Positions 39,079 through 47,581 of a stretch of 64,000 nt of DNA are shown one piece after another. The notes beneath the pieces are model-generated. The model searched no databases and had not been told where the DNA came from. It saw only the letters and a list, made by a program, of their open reading frames with translations. Numbering within the stretch: the stretch's first letter is position 1; each line of letters opens with the position of its first letter. The stretch is from Nitrospirota bacterium (GTDB lineage: Bacteria; Nitrospirota; Nitrospiria; Nitrospirales; Nitrospiraceae). The stretch covers positions 57,067 to 121,066 of the forward strand of contig JBFMAX010000013.1 of the NCBI GenBank assembly GCA_040755395.1. Reading direction: 5' to 3'. The position numbers and the translations under genes are program-made.

Positions 39079-40341
39079 ATGGCGGCCGAGAGTCCTATTA
39101 AAGCCCTGCTGATTGCGGTCACGGACGATGCGCCGCCGGCGATCTATGCGATCAACCGGCTGAAGCCGGACTCGCTCTGCCTCTTCGTGCCGGAATCGGC
39201 CAAGGCGTTGGTGGAGAAGGCGATCCAGCCGAAGATCGCGCAGATGCCGCGCCGGTGGGACTGGATCGTGACGCCGGACCCGCAGCGCTTCATGGCGTGC
39301 TATCAGGCGTTGGCCCGCGCGCTCCCCGATCTCTTGCGGACCTGGGAGGTGCATCCCGGCGAGTTGGTGACGGACCTGACCGGCGCCACGCCGGCGATGG
39401 CGGCCGCCTTGTCGCTGGCGGGGATGCCGTACACCTCGCGGGCGGTGACCTTGCTGCGCTCCGCCGCCGGCTCGCCGTCCGACGGCGAAACGGTGACCGT
39501 CGAAGGGCAGACGTACGTGTGGGCGCAGGGCAATCCGTGGGACGAAGCGGCGGCGTGGTCCCGCCGCGAAGGCTGCGAGCTGTTCAATCGAGGGGAATTC
39601 GGCGCCGCGGCGTCGCTTTTCCGCCAGATCGAGGCGCGCGTCAGCGGCGGACAAAAGCCGCTCTATCGGGCGCTGGCCGATCTCGCCGAAGGTTACGGGC
39701 TCTGGGAGAAATTTCAGTATCGGCCCGCGTGGGAGAAACTCAAGATATCGCTCAAGGCGCTGGAGATGGCGTCGGTGTGGGGCGGGCCGCCGGGCTTGAA
39801 GCAGGTCCTGCCGGCGATCAAGGCGAACGCGGGCTTTCTCGAACACCTGGTGCTCGATCCGCTGGAGGTGAAAGAGGCGGTCGCGCTGGATCTCCTGGCG
39901 CACGCGCGCCGGCGCGCCGATGTCGATCATGACGCCGAAGCGGCGATGGTCGCCCTGGTCCGCGCCCTCGAGGCTTTCGCGCAGCGACAGCTTTTCAAGC
40001 AGTACAAGATCAAGACGTGGGACGTGCAGCCTGAACAGTTGCCGCAGGCGCTGCAGGAGACCTGCCGGACCTGTTACCTGGACGATGTGGACGGCAAGTA
40101 CAAGCTGCCGCTGCAGGGCCAGTTCCGCGCGCTGGCCGGGTTGGGCGATCAGATGGGGCAGACCTTCCTCGCGCAGTGGCCGAAAATGAAACCGCTCCTC
40201 GACGCAGCCGGCCACGCGGTGCTCGGCCACGGCTTCGAGCCGGTCAAAGCCGAGCGGGTGCAGCAGTTCTACGACATCGTTATCAAGCTCACGGGCGTCA
40301 GCGAGAGTTCATTGCCGAAGTTTCCGGTTTTGAATCTTTGA
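39079..40341 (+). CDS. Orphan CARF-domain protein, TIGR02710-like (CRISPR-associated type) with degenerate HEPN motif
   Basis: 420 aa from the ATG at 39079, chosen from the promoter position; a GTG frame opens at 39007. Residues about 7-150 form a CARF-like Rossmann domain (KALLIAVTDDAPPAIYAINR; LVTDLTGATPAMAAALSLAG). The middle is helical, and the end has LLDAAGHAVLGHGFEPV. TIGR02710 proteins, as I recall them, have DLTGGTKxM in CARF and RNxSILAHG in the HEPN RNase site. Here GTK reads ATP, and Arg-Asn reads Ala-Gly with the His kept. No cas gene or CRISPR array is in the window. It may be a cyclic-oligoadenylate sensor that lost RNase activity, or a new-function relative. Confidence 0.75.
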   Translation: MAAESPIKALLIAVTDDAPPAIYAINRLKPDSLCLFVPESAKALVEKAIQPKIAQMPRRWDWIVTPDPQRFMACYQALARALPDLLRTWEVHPGELVTDLTGATPAMAAALSLAGMPYTSRAVTLLRSAAGSPSDGETVTVEGQTYVWAQGNPWDEAAAWSRREGCELFNRGEFGAAASLFRQIEARVSGGQKPLYRALADLAEGYGLWEKFQYRPAWEKLKISLKALEMASVWGGPPGLKQVLPAIKANAGFLEHLVLDPLEVKEAVALDLLAHARRRADVDHDAEAAMVALVRALEAFAQRQLFKQYKIKTWDVQPEQLPQALQETCRTCYLDDVDGKYKLPLQGQFRALAGLGDQMGQTFLAQWPKMKPLLDAAGHAVLGHGFEPVKAERVQQFYDIVIKLTGVSESSLPKFPVLNL

Positions 40342-40346
40342 TGAGC

Positions 40347-40494
40347 TCATAGCGAATAGCCGGCAGCGAGCAGCCGGACGAAAGCCTGACGGTCGGAGGG
40401 GAAGAGTATACTCAAATTGGGTTCCATGTTGAGATGACAATGCCGGGGTTCCAAGCCGTTCGCTATTCGCTGCCGGCTATTAGCCACTAGCTGC
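40347..40494. repeat. Word array (AGCGAATAGCCGGC / GCCGGCTATTAGC)
   Basis: Left arm CATAGCGAATAGCCGGCAGC, right arm TTCGCTATTCGCTGCCGGCT followed by ATTAGCC, opposed and able to pair, with about 75 bases of unrelated sequence between. It ends 5 bases before the ybgC ATG. Confidence 0.72.
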
Positions 40495-40498
40495 ATTC

Positions 40499-40900
40499 AT
40501 GGACGTTCGCATTTATTATGAAGACACCGACTGCGGCGGGGTGGTCTATTACGCCAACTACCTCAGGTATTTCGAGTGGGCGAGGACGGAATATCTTGAA
40601 GAGCGCGGCATCTCGGTCGTCGAGCTGGTGAAGGACGGCACGCAGTTTCTGGTGGTGCACGCGGACGTGGACTACCGGTCCCCCGCCCGCTACGGCGACG
40701 TCCTCTCCGTGGAGACCAAGTTGACGGACATCGGCCGCAGTTCCCTGACGTTCAGCCACGTGATCCGGGAACGGGCCAGCCGGCGCGTTGTTGTGGAAGG
40801 CTCGGCGAAACTGGTGACCGTGGACCTGCAAGGCAAGGTGAAGCGGTTGGATCCGTCGATGGTGGAAGCGCTACAAGCACCGGTCGAGCGAGGCCATTGA
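40499..40900 (+). CDS. ybgC: Tol-Pal-associated acyl-CoA thioesterase
   Basis: 133 aa, hot-dog fold. The start MDVRIYYEDTDCGGVVYYANYLRYFEWARTEYL gives the catalytic Asp and the family signature; VHADVDYRSPARYGDVLSVET follows. It hydrolyses acyl-CoA or acyl-ACP thioesters and is usually linked to the Tol-Pal system, though no tol genes are next to it here. The stop overlaps the ATG of a 34-aa membrane peptide (TGATG), indicating translational coupling. Confidence 0.88.
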   Translation: MDVRIYYEDTDCGGVVYYANYLRYFEWARTEYLEERGISVVELVKDGTQFLVVHADVDYRSPARYGDVLSVETKLTDIGRSSLTFSHVIRERASRRVVVEGSAKLVTVDLQGKVKRLDPSMVEALQAPVERGH

Positions 40901-41004
40901 TGGACAAGCTGGGCACCTGGTTGGCCATTGCGGCGGTCGCGGTCGGCTTCGTCGTCCTGGCCTGGTTGCTGTTCGCGGAGGGCCCCAAGGATAAGAAAAA
41001 GTGA
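40900..41004 (+). CDS. 34-aa single-pass membrane peptide
   Basis: ATG at 40900 overlaps the ybgC stop in TGATG. The peptide has one membrane helix (WLAIAAVAVGFVVLAWLLF) and a lysine-rich tail (EGPKDKKK), the layout of a real membrane microprotein with the tail in the cytoplasm. No family recognised. The coupling to ybgC is the main argument. Confidence 0.6.
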   Translation: MDKLGTWLAIAAVAVGFVVLAWLLFAEGPKDKKK

Positions 41005-41012
41005 GCGTCGGG

Positions 41013-42281
41013 TCACCCGCCGTCCGGCAGTTCGCGCAGCCGTCGTTCGAGAAACCGCCGCTCCGGCTCCTGCCGTGCGAGACCGAGCGCGCGTCGGTAC
41101 GAGGCTCGAGCCTCGGTTGTCCTCCCCAGCCGCCGGCACAGGTCCGCCCGCGCCGCATGAGCGAGGTGGTAGTCCTTCAGATCGCCGCGCGCCAGGATGG
41201 CGTCGATCAGCGCCAAGCCGGCATCCGGTCCATCCCGCATCGCCACCGCCACCGCGCGGTTTAATTCGACCACGGGCGACGACTCCGCCCGTGACAACAC
41301 GTCATACAGTCCGACGATCTGCGCCCAGTCCGTCTCGGCGGCGCTCGGCGCCTCGGCGTGCACCGCCGCGATGGCCGCTTGGAGCGTGTACGGGCCGAAC
41401 CGGCGCGAGGCAAGCGCCCGGTCCACTAGCCCCAATCCCTCCGCGATCTGATCACGGTTCCACAGCGAGCGATCCTGATCGGCCAACAGAATCAGCTCGC
41501 CGTCCGGCGCCGCGCGCGCGGCGCGCCGCGATTCATGCAGGAGCATCAACGCCAACAGTCCAAGCGCCTCGGGCTCGGGCAGCAACTCGATCAGCAGACG
41601 CCCCAGCCGGATCGCCTCGGCCGAGAGATCGGGCCGCGTGAGCGAAGCGCCGGAGGAGGCGGAGTAGCCCTCATTGAACACCAGGTAAATGACACGGAGC
41701 ACCGCGTCCAGCCGGTCCGGCAGATCGGCCTGCGAGGGGACTCGATAGGGGATGCGCGCGTCGCGGATCTTCCTCTTGGCCCGCACGATACGTTGGGCCA
41801 CCGTGGGCGGGGAAATGAGGAGCGCGTGCGCGATTTCTTCCGTGGTGAGGCCGCAGACCTCGCGCAGCGTCAGCGCCACCCGGGCTTCGGGAAACAGGGC
41901 GGGATGGCAGCAGGTGAAGATCAGCCGCAAGCGGTCGTCCTCCACGCTGTCGTCGTCCCACGCCGCAGGGTCGGAAGTCTCGGTTTCGAGCCGCTCGGCC
42001 AGTTCCGCCAGCGACGCGTCGTATCGGGCACGCCGACGCATGCCGTCGATGGCCTTGAAGCGGCCGGCCGAAATGAGCCACGCCCGGGGATTGGCAGGGA
42101 CACCGTCCCGCTCCCATTGCTCGACCGCCGCGGTGAAGGCGTCATGCAAGGCCTCTTCGGCGAGTTCGAACTCGCCGAGCAGGCGAATGAGCGTGGCGAG
42201 GACATGGCGCGACTCGGAGCGGTAGACGGCGTCCACCACTTCGCGCACCCGTCTGGTGGCATCTTCCGGATGATCCATCAC
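41013..42281 (-). CDS. ECF sigma factor of the ECF42 type with C-terminal TPR-like domain
   Basis: 422 aa. Region 2 (HVLATLIRLLGEFELAEEAL; NPRAWLISAGRFKAIDGMRRR) and region 4 (LREVCGLTTEEIAHALLISP; QRIVRAKRKIRD) are followed by about 240 residues with FNEGYSASSGASLTRPDL and TPR-like helices (LAHAARADLCRRLGRTTEARASYRRAL). This is the ECF42 layout. ECF42 factors lack a classic anti-sigma factor and are linked to genes for YCII/DGPF proteins; several of those, plus DUF1428, lie at 42-51 kb. The candidate target boxes have TGTCGA and CGAY elements. Confidence 0.88.
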   Translation of the reverse strand: MMDHPEDATRRVREVVDAVYRSESRHVLATLIRLLGEFELAEEALHDAFTAAVEQWERDGVPANPRAWLISAGRFKAIDGMRRRARYDASLAELAERLETETSDPAAWDDDSVEDDRLRLIFTCCHPALFPEARVALTLREVCGLTTEEIAHALLISPPTVAQRIVRAKRKIRDARIPYRVPSQADLPDRLDAVLRVIYLVFNEGYSASSGASLTRPDLSAEAIRLGRLLIELLPEPEALGLLALMLLHESRRAARAAPDGELILLADQDRSLWNRDQIAEGLGLVDRALASRRFGPYTLQAAIAAVHAEAPSAAETDWAQIVGLYDVLSRAESSPVVELNRAVAVAMRDGPDAGLALIDAILARGDLKDYHLAHAARADLCRRLGRTTEARASYRRALGLARQEPERRFLERRLRELPDGG

Positions 42282-42347
42282 TTCAACGGCGCCGTCGACG
42301 CCGTAAAGGCAAGTCGCCCGTCAGCCTCTTGTATGGGCGCGTGCCGG

Positions 42348-42707
42348 TCAGGCGTCGACCAAGACCTTGAATCCGCCGTAGACCATGCGCCTGACGTCGA
42401 AGGGCATCGACTTGGGATCGCACATCGCCGCGATGCGCGGGTCCTTCATCACCTTGGCGTTGACGCGATCGCGATGCGCTCGCGACCTATATACGATATA
42501 CGAGAACACCACCGTCTCGCCCGGCTTAGCCTTGGCGCTTTTCGGGAATGGAACCCCCATCTTTGTATTGAGATCGTCGCCGACGCACTCCTTGTAGTCG
42601 AGAGCGCCGTACTCCCGCCAGATCTTTCCCGCCTTCTGCGCCATGCGGCGGTAGGTCGGGAGGTTCTTCTTCGGAACAGGGAGCACAAATCCATCGACGT
42701 ACCGCAT
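42348..42707 (-). CDS. DUF1428-family protein
   Basis: 119 aa from the ATG at 42707 (MRYVDGFVLPVPKKNLPTYR, the family start); a second ATG lies 9 bases upstream. DUF1428 proteins are small dimeric alpha/beta-barrel proteins often encoded near ECF42 genes, as here. The remaining family features are YKECVGDD, ETVVFSYIVYRSRAHRDRVN and MPFDVRRMVYGGF. Biochemical role unknown. Confidence 0.88.
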   Translation of the reverse strand: MRYVDGFVLPVPKKNLPTYRRMAQKAGKIWREYGALDYKECVGDDLNTKMGVPFPKSAKAKPGETVVFSYIVYRSRAHRDRVNAKVMKDPRIAAMCDPKSMPFDVRRMVYGGFKVLVDA

Positions 42708-42750
42708 GTGAACCATCCTTTCTCACTGTGCTGTCCTTATCTACTTTTTC

Positions 42751-42802
42751 GGCTCTTCCGGAAATTGTGCGGGTTCAACCCGGGGCCGGGTCGACCTGCG
42801 TC
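42751..42802. repeat. Dispersed repeat, also at 59590..59640 (possible IS end)
   Basis: Begins GGCTCTTCCGGAAATTGTG, identical for 19 bases to the other copy, and stays similar through GGGGCCGGGTCG to CTGCGTC. It looks like a solo terminal fragment of an insertion sequence (ISL3-like ends come to mind, from memory), with no transposase nearby. Confidence 0.5.
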
Positions 42803-42825
42803 TGAGCAGGCGCAGGCCGATTGGC

Positions 42826-43425
42826 CTACTGCTTCCGCGTGTACGTGATCTCCAGCATCTTCATTTCCCTTTCGCCCTGGTGAGCGCCATACATGTCGAA
42901 GGTCTGTGTGTTGTTATCGATGATCTTCCAAACCGCGCGATGCGACATCCGGCCGCCGCCTGGTTCTGGATGCGAGCCTTTCAACGTGATCGTCTTGCCA
43001 TCCGGGCTCGCCGTCCCTTCCATGATGAAGATTCCCGTGCCCATCGAATCGATCCAGGCCGTCACGTATTTCTTGGTCAGGTTGTCATAGGCATCGATTC
43101 CGATTCCGGAGAAAGGTTGCCCCATCATCTGGCTGTTGTATTCCTGGTAGAGAAAACGCCCGTCCAGCAACATCTTCATCTCCGCGGTGCCGGTTGATTC
43201 CGCGGGAGGCTTGCCGGGCTCCATCCACTCCTTGGTCGTGGTCGTCCAACTGCCGGCCAGGCTGGCGAACAGCTTGTGCGGCTCACCGGGCGTGGCGAGT
43301 TTCTTCCAGAGTTCCATCATCGCCTGCGGGTCCATCGGTTTGTCGTCCTTCTTGCCTTTGGCCATGACCGGCGAGACCGTCAGCATGATGCACAATGTTG
43401 CGACTGCGAGCTGTATGAAACGCAT
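42826..43425 (-). CDS. Exported DUF1579-family protein
   Basis: 199 aa from the ATG at 43425, which has AAGGAGG 6 bases upstream; the frame opens further but into non-conserved sequence. Signal peptide (LAVATLCIMLTVSPVMAKG). The rest is a lipocalin-like DUF1579 domain: LASLAGSWTTTTKEWMEPGK, FLYQEYNSQMMGQPFSGIGI, YDNLTKKYVTAWIDSMGTGI. Function unknown. A candidate ECF42 promoter box at 43762..43787 faces it, although the leader would be over 300 bases. Confidence 0.82.
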   Translation of the reverse strand: MRFIQLAVATLCIMLTVSPVMAKGKKDDKPMDPQAMMELWKKLATPGEPHKLFASLAGSWTTTTKEWMEPGKPPAESTGTAEMKMLLDGRFLYQEYNSQMMGQPFSGIGIDAYDNLTKKYVTAWIDSMGTGIFIMEGTASPDGKTITLKGSHPEPGGGRMSHRAVWKIIDNNTQTFDMYGAHQGEREMKMLEITYTRKQ

Positions 43426-43761
43426 GGTTCCCTCCTTGTGGTTGAATGCCGAATCCATTGCCGTTTCCTGCTTTTCGAGCACGCAATGAAACAGCACCGG
43501 CTGCCACACCGGCGCGTCCCGCTCGACAAGGAAATCCGCCTCCTCTGATGCTCTCCTTCGTTTCGGCGAAAGAGCCGTCGACGACGGTTCGGTTTGTTCC
43601 GCCACACGTGACGCGCCATCCCTGTGAGCCGGCCTGAAGCCTTCGGAATTCTTGATAGCCCTGACGCTGCTCCTGAACGCACGGTCGTCTCTTGTTCCTA
43701 TTTCCGTTCCGAACCGATGCTTCTGACCGGCCTACCGAGCGGGATCGGTCTCAACCCGATA

Positions 43762-43787
43762 GTCGAACGGGAGACCGGAAATCGACA
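43762..43787 (-). promoter_or_regulatory. Candidate ECF42 promoter
   Basis: Read on the minus strand: TGTCGA (43782..43787), 16-base spacer, CGAC (43762..43765) followed by TATC. Same layout as the boxes at 50491..50516 and 50927..50952. Confidence 0.5.
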
Positions 43788-43813
43788 CCCGCCGGCCCCA
43801 TTTATTTTTAGGG

Positions 43814-44043
43814 CTCTTCAGGATCTCGTGTGGGTATGGAACTCCAGGACATCCCTCGCCCCCGCTTTGCGGGGGAGAGGGTGCGGGTGAGGGGGAGATC
43901 GGCATGGGCCTTGACCGTTCAGAAACATCGTGGGCCTCCATGGGCATCGCAGTCTTGTCCGCCAACCCCGGCGTTCACCCTCACCCTCCCCTCTCCCCTC
44001 AAGGGAGAGGGAAAAAGAAAGACCCACACGATTTCCTGAAGAG
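43814..44043. mobile_element. MITE-like element with 22-bp terminal inverted repeats
   Basis: Left end CTCTTCAGGATCTCGTGTGG at 43814, right end (44022..44043) is its inverse except for 2 positions. Inner arms GAGAGGGTGCGGGTGAGGG and CACCCTCCCCTCTCC also pair, so the whole 230 bp folds back on itself. No ORF of note. Of the dispersed CCCTCACCC/CTCTCCCC palindrome class. Confidence 0.6.
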
Positions 44044-44207
44044 TTTTTAGTAGAGCCCGTATCCCCGGCGTAGCCGCTGCGATGAGTGAAATGAGGACGA
44101 GCGCTCCAGATTCTGCGATCAACCGTCCTCGGATGCCGCCTATGTGCTCATCGGACGGCGGAACCCTCCCTCGAAATCAGCCTGTTTGGTCCATCGACTC
44201 GGTGCGG

Positions 44208-44453
44208 GGTCGGGGAGTTGCGCAAGGTGATCGAGCGCAATGCCAGGACCGTTCCGATTGAGGTAGCGGTCTGGCGGTGTTGGACCTCCTTCGTGACGTC
44301 GACCGTCACAGACTCGACTCGCTCGGGCCGGTTTGCGAAGGCTGCACGAGTCTCTCGTACGGACTGATACTTCCATGCGGTGAGATTTAGCCCGGCCGAG
44401 GCAACCATGACGAGAAGCAGGACTGGTCCCCCCCTCCTGCCACGACGATTCAT
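44208..44453 (-). pseudogene. Truncated RND-efflux periplasmic adaptor (MFP subunit)
   Basis: The ATG at 44453 begins a signal/anchor (GGPVLLLVMVASAGLNLTAW) followed by KYQSVRETRAAFANRPERVE and HRQTATSIGTVLALRSITLR, which is how many RND adaptors of the AcrA/CusB type begin. After SITLRN the homology stops and the frame runs on into unrelated sequence to 44148; the rest of the adaptor and the inner-membrane pump are missing. It lies next to a sigma-54 activator that may once have controlled it. Confidence 0.6.
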
Positions 44454-44727
44454 AAATGCGGGCTTCCCGAGTATCCGACGTCGAACACCGCGGCGATGAA
44501 GCAAAGACTTCTTGCGGTGTGTACCGGCGTGCAAGCAGCAACGCCCGTACCAAGAGCGATGGAGTAGGTCGCCCCGCGCTAATGACAGGTCAGCAAAGAG
44601 ATTTCCAACCTGACGGGAAGGAATTGCGGAGCGCCATGTAGCCGGTGACGATCCGATTCTGCCGACATCTCGGCACATGCCGAAAAATCGGCGCGAGCCG
44701 ATACTACGGATGAGTCAATTATCGAGG

Positions 44728-46797
44728 CTACGAAGGGCGGAAAATGCCGAGCTTCTGCATTTTCGATTGCAGGGTGGTACGCTTCATGCCGAGCCGGACG
44801 GCGGCTCCAGCCGGACCACCGATTACCCAGTCGCTGTCCCGGAGAGCCTTGAGAATATGTTCGCGCTCGGCCTGCTCCAGGGTCGTGTTCAGCGAGTTCG
44901 TCGCCTCGCTCGATTCCGATTTCAGTTCGGACAACGGAACATAGAGATCGCTCCCTTGCGTCAGGATCACGGCCCGTTCGATGAAGTTTTCCAGCTCCCG
45001 CACGTTGCCCGGCCACGCATAGCCCTGCAGCGCCTTCATGGCCGCGGCGGGAATCGTCTCCACGCGCTTCTTCATTCGTTGAGCGAACTTCTGGGTGAAA
45101 TGTCTGACGAGCAAAGGAATGTCTTCGACCCGCTCGCGCAGCGGGGGCACCGTGATCGGGAACACATTGAGCCGGTAAAACAAATCGCTGCGGAACTTTT
45201 TCTCCTCGACCAGTTGAGCCAAATCGCGATTGGTCGCGGCGATCAGGCGAACATCGACCCGCAACGTTCGGTTGCTCCCCAATCGTTCAAACTCCCGCTC
45301 CTGGAGCACACGGAGTAACTTGACCTGTAACTCCAGCGGAATTTCTCCCACCTCGTCGAGGAACAGTGTCCCCCCGTCGGCCAGTTCGAATCGACCGATT
45401 TTTCTCCCGATCGCCCCGGTAAAAGCGCCTTTCTCGTGCCCGAACAATTCGCTCTCGAGCAGGCCCGTCGGAATCGCGGCACAATTCAACTTGACGAATG
45501 TCCGCTCCTGTCGGCCGCTCAAGTTGTGAAGCGCCCGTGCGACGAGTTCCTTCCCGCTGCCGGTCTCTCCCAGAATCAGAACCGTGGAGTCGGTGACGGC
45601 GACCGTTTCCACCTGTTTGAGGACGCGTTTGAGCGCGCGGCTCTCGCCGACGATCTCCTCAAAGTTGTATTCGGTCTGGATTTCCTCTTCGAGATAGAGC
45701 TTTTCCTTCGTCAGCTTTTCTTTGAGCTGGGCAATCTCCTGATAGGCCAGCCCGTTCTCCACCGCGATGGCGATCTGTTGCGCGACCTGGTTGAGGAGTT
45801 CGCACTCGGCCGGTGTGAAGTCCTCTTCACGCGTACGCCCCACGTTCAATGCGCCGAGGACTCTCTCATGCGACAGGAGAGGAACGGAGCAGAATGAGCG
45901 GACTCCCTGGCTCAGCAGCCGTCGGGTGATCTCGGATTCGACCGCCAACAGCTCCAGATCGCGCTTCCGATAGACCGCCGGTTTCTTGGTGGCGATCGCT
46001 TTGTCCGACGGAGACTTGCATTCGGGTGTGATCGGATGCTCTTCAACGAAGTCTTCCTTCCTTGCGAAGTCCAGCACATGAACGCGACAGCGATTGGTAG
46101 CGGAGTCGAACAACACTAGCGCAGACCCATCGTGCCGGATGACCTTTCGCAGGCACGCGCTGACTGCGACGAAGACGTCTCGCAGGTCTAAGTGGGACAC
46201 CACCGCATTGTTGACTTCCAGCAACAGGCGCAGCCTGTCCCGGTCACGGGTCAGGTCTTGATGATGGAGAACGTTGTCCACGGTCACCGCGATTTGTCGC
46301 GCCACCTGCTGAAGAAACACCACGTCCTTTTCAGCGTAAGCCCCCTTTTCCACGCTGGCGAACCCGATGGTTCCGAGCCGCCGTAGAGCCGTGGTGAGGG
46401 GCACCATGCACAGAGACCGGATGCCGTCCTCACGCATCCGACCGATGACTTTGGGCCAGCGCTGCTCGTCTGAAATGTCCTGGATAATGAGTGGTTGTTG
46501 TGTGCGCCAGACCAGTCCGGTCGGAGTCTCCTCAAGAGGTTCTTCGTGGCCTCCTACAATCTCTGCCGGAACATTGGTCTGAAGCGTGTGCAACCGCATC
46601 AGGTTGCGCTCGGCATCATAGAGAGACAGAGCGACGAAATTGACGGGCGCAACCCGAGGAAGTCGCTGAGCGAGATCGTGGAACAGGTCCGGCAGATTGT
46701 GCCGTGTCGAGATCGCCTCGGTGACCTCCAGCAGGGTTTGGTATTGATCCGCTAGGGTCTCGCAGGGAGATGGGGCGTGCCTATCCATAGCGCTCAC
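44728..46797 (-). CDS. Sigma-54-dependent activator with two GAF domains (FhlA-like)
   Basis: 689 aa. Two GAF sensor domains (residues about 30-185 and 205-355), a linker with [20 protein letters not shown], then the AAA+ domain: [16 protein letters not shown] (Walker A), [15 protein letters not shown] (sigma-54 contact loop), [17 protein letters not shown] (Walker B), and [15 protein letters not shown]. The C-terminus is a Fis-type helix-turn-helix ([29 protein letters not shown]). It activates sigma-54 promoters in response to a small ligand. No intact target operon is adjacent; the neighbouring efflux adaptor is broken. Confidence 0.92.
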   Translation of the reverse strand: MSAMDRHAPSPCETLADQYQTLLEVTEAISTRHNLPDLFHDLAQRLPRVAPVNFVALSLYDAERNLMRLHTLQTNVPAEIVGGHEEPLEETPTGLVWRTQQPLIIQDISDEQRWPKVIGRMREDGIRSLCMVPLTTALRRLGTIGFASVEKGAYAEKDVVFLQQVARQIAVTVDNVLHHQDLTRDRDRLRLLLEVNNAVVSHLDLRDVFVAVSACLRKVIRHDGSALVLFDSATNRCRVHVLDFARKEDFVEEHPITPECKSPSDKAIATKKPAVYRKRDLELLAVESEITRRLLSQGVRSFCSVPLLSHERVLGALNVGRTREEDFTPAECELLNQVAQQIAIAVENGLAYQEIAQLKEKLTKEKLYLEEEIQTEYNFEEIVGESRALKRVLKQVETVAVTDSTVLILGETGSGKELVARALHNLSGRQERTFVKLNCAAIPTGLLESELFGHEKGAFTGAIGRKIGRFELADGGTLFLDEVGEIPLELQVKLLRVLQEREFERLGSNRTLRVDVRLIAATNRDLAQLVEEKKFRSDLFYRLNVFPITVPPLRERVEDIPLLVRHFTQKFAQRMKKRVETIPAAAMKALQGYAWPGNVRELENFIERAVILTQGSDLYVPLSELKSESSEATNSLNTTLEQAEREHILKALRDSDWVIGGPAGAAVRLGMKRTTLQSKMQKLGIFRPS

Positions 46798-47210
46798 CGT
46801 CTTCTTAATCGGTCATAAGAGCTTGCTCGGCTGAAGCACGACGGAAAGCGATCACACGGCTATTGTTCACGCGGAAGTCGCCCCCCGATTGTAGTCCGGC
46901 CCGAGCCTCCTATCCAATGGGGAGCCGGCCTCGGCATGGTGCGTGTCCGAAAGCAATTCGCGATGGGCCATACCGGAATCGGTGCTGACAGGGTTCCCGG
47001 ATGCGTCGCACTTCACGGAACGAGCCGATCCACGCAACGCTCTTTCTACCGCAAAGCTTCCGTGAAGGCAGCGATCAGCGTACCTGGTGATACGAATTTG
47101 AGGCGCTCAAGGCAACTCGCGCAACCTCCCTCCGGGAGACTGCGCGTGGCGCAAATACAGGAGGACTCGATGAGCCGACCACGCATCCTGCGGACGTGTT
47201 CGACAGCCTG
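46798..47210. other. Intergenic region without recognised features
   Basis: About 410 bases upstream of the sigma-54 activator. The open frame that crosses it (+ strand, to 47358) is antisense to the MoaD-like gene and has no recognisable sequence. I see no clear promoter or repeat. Confidence 0.5.
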
Positions 47211-47507
47211 TCAGCCTCCCGCCATAGCCCCCACGATCAGAAACGGCTCGGCGCCCGTCGCGACGGCGTCGGGCAGCGGAGCGTCCGGCGATTCGTGGGA
47301 GAGATCCTGCTCGCAGGCGAAGAACCGCAGGAACGGGCGGCGCTGTTGCGTGACGTGATCGCGGATCGTCCCCCGCAACATCGGATAGCGGGCTTCCAGC
47401 GCGTCGAGGATCGACCGCTGCGTCACCGGGCCCTCGAGATCCAGCGTCGCCTCGCCGTCGATGCGGGCCAGCGTCCGCAGATGGGCTGGCAATACAACCC
47501 GAATCAT
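47211..47507 (-). CDS. MoaD/ThiS-family ubiquitin-like protein
   Basis: 98 aa from the ATG at 47507 ([20 protein letters not shown]). The beta-grasp domain has [20 protein letters not shown] and the C-terminus ends in AMAGG, the diglycine tail needed for sulfur-carrier adenylation. It may carry sulfur for a cofactor or a modification. The partner is probably not molybdopterin synthase, since no other moa gene is present; the neighbour is the BNR propeller gene on the same strand, a pairing I have seen in other genomes. Confidence 0.82.
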   Translation of the reverse strand: MIRVVLPAHLRTLARIDGEATLDLEGPVTQRSILDALEARYPMLRGTIRDHVTQQRRPFLRFFACEQDLSHESPDAPLPDAVATGAEPFLIVGAMAGG

Positions 47508-47511
47508 TTCG

Positions 47512-47580
47512 TATCTCGCCAAAAACCGTCGTATGTATCTCGTCGCTCATATCTCGCTTGCGAACGACGCTTCACGCGGA
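47512..47580. repeat. Word array (GTATCTCG / CGCTTCACG)
   Basis: TCGTATCTCGCC, CGTCGTATGTATCTCGTCG, CTCATATCTCGCTTGCG and ACGACGCTTCACGC. One-armed array between the propeller gene and the MoaD-like gene. Confidence 0.55.
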
Positions 47581-47581
47581 T

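Larger units (their letters stand above)
43606..44147. other. Intergenic region with ECF42-like box and a hairpin element
   Basis: No gene supported. Holds the candidate sigma box at 43762..43787 and the inverted-repeat element at 43814..44043. Confidence 0.6.

Noticed and set aside
39007..40341. CRISPR locus around the CARF gene
   Set aside because: I looked for repeat-spacer periodicity and cas genes on both sides; neighbours are gmhA and ybgC and the only repeats are the word array at 40347..40494, which has no spacers.
46936..47358. 140-codon plus-strand frame
   Set aside because: Overlaps the MoaD-like gene in antisense and the rest has a non-protein-like composition.
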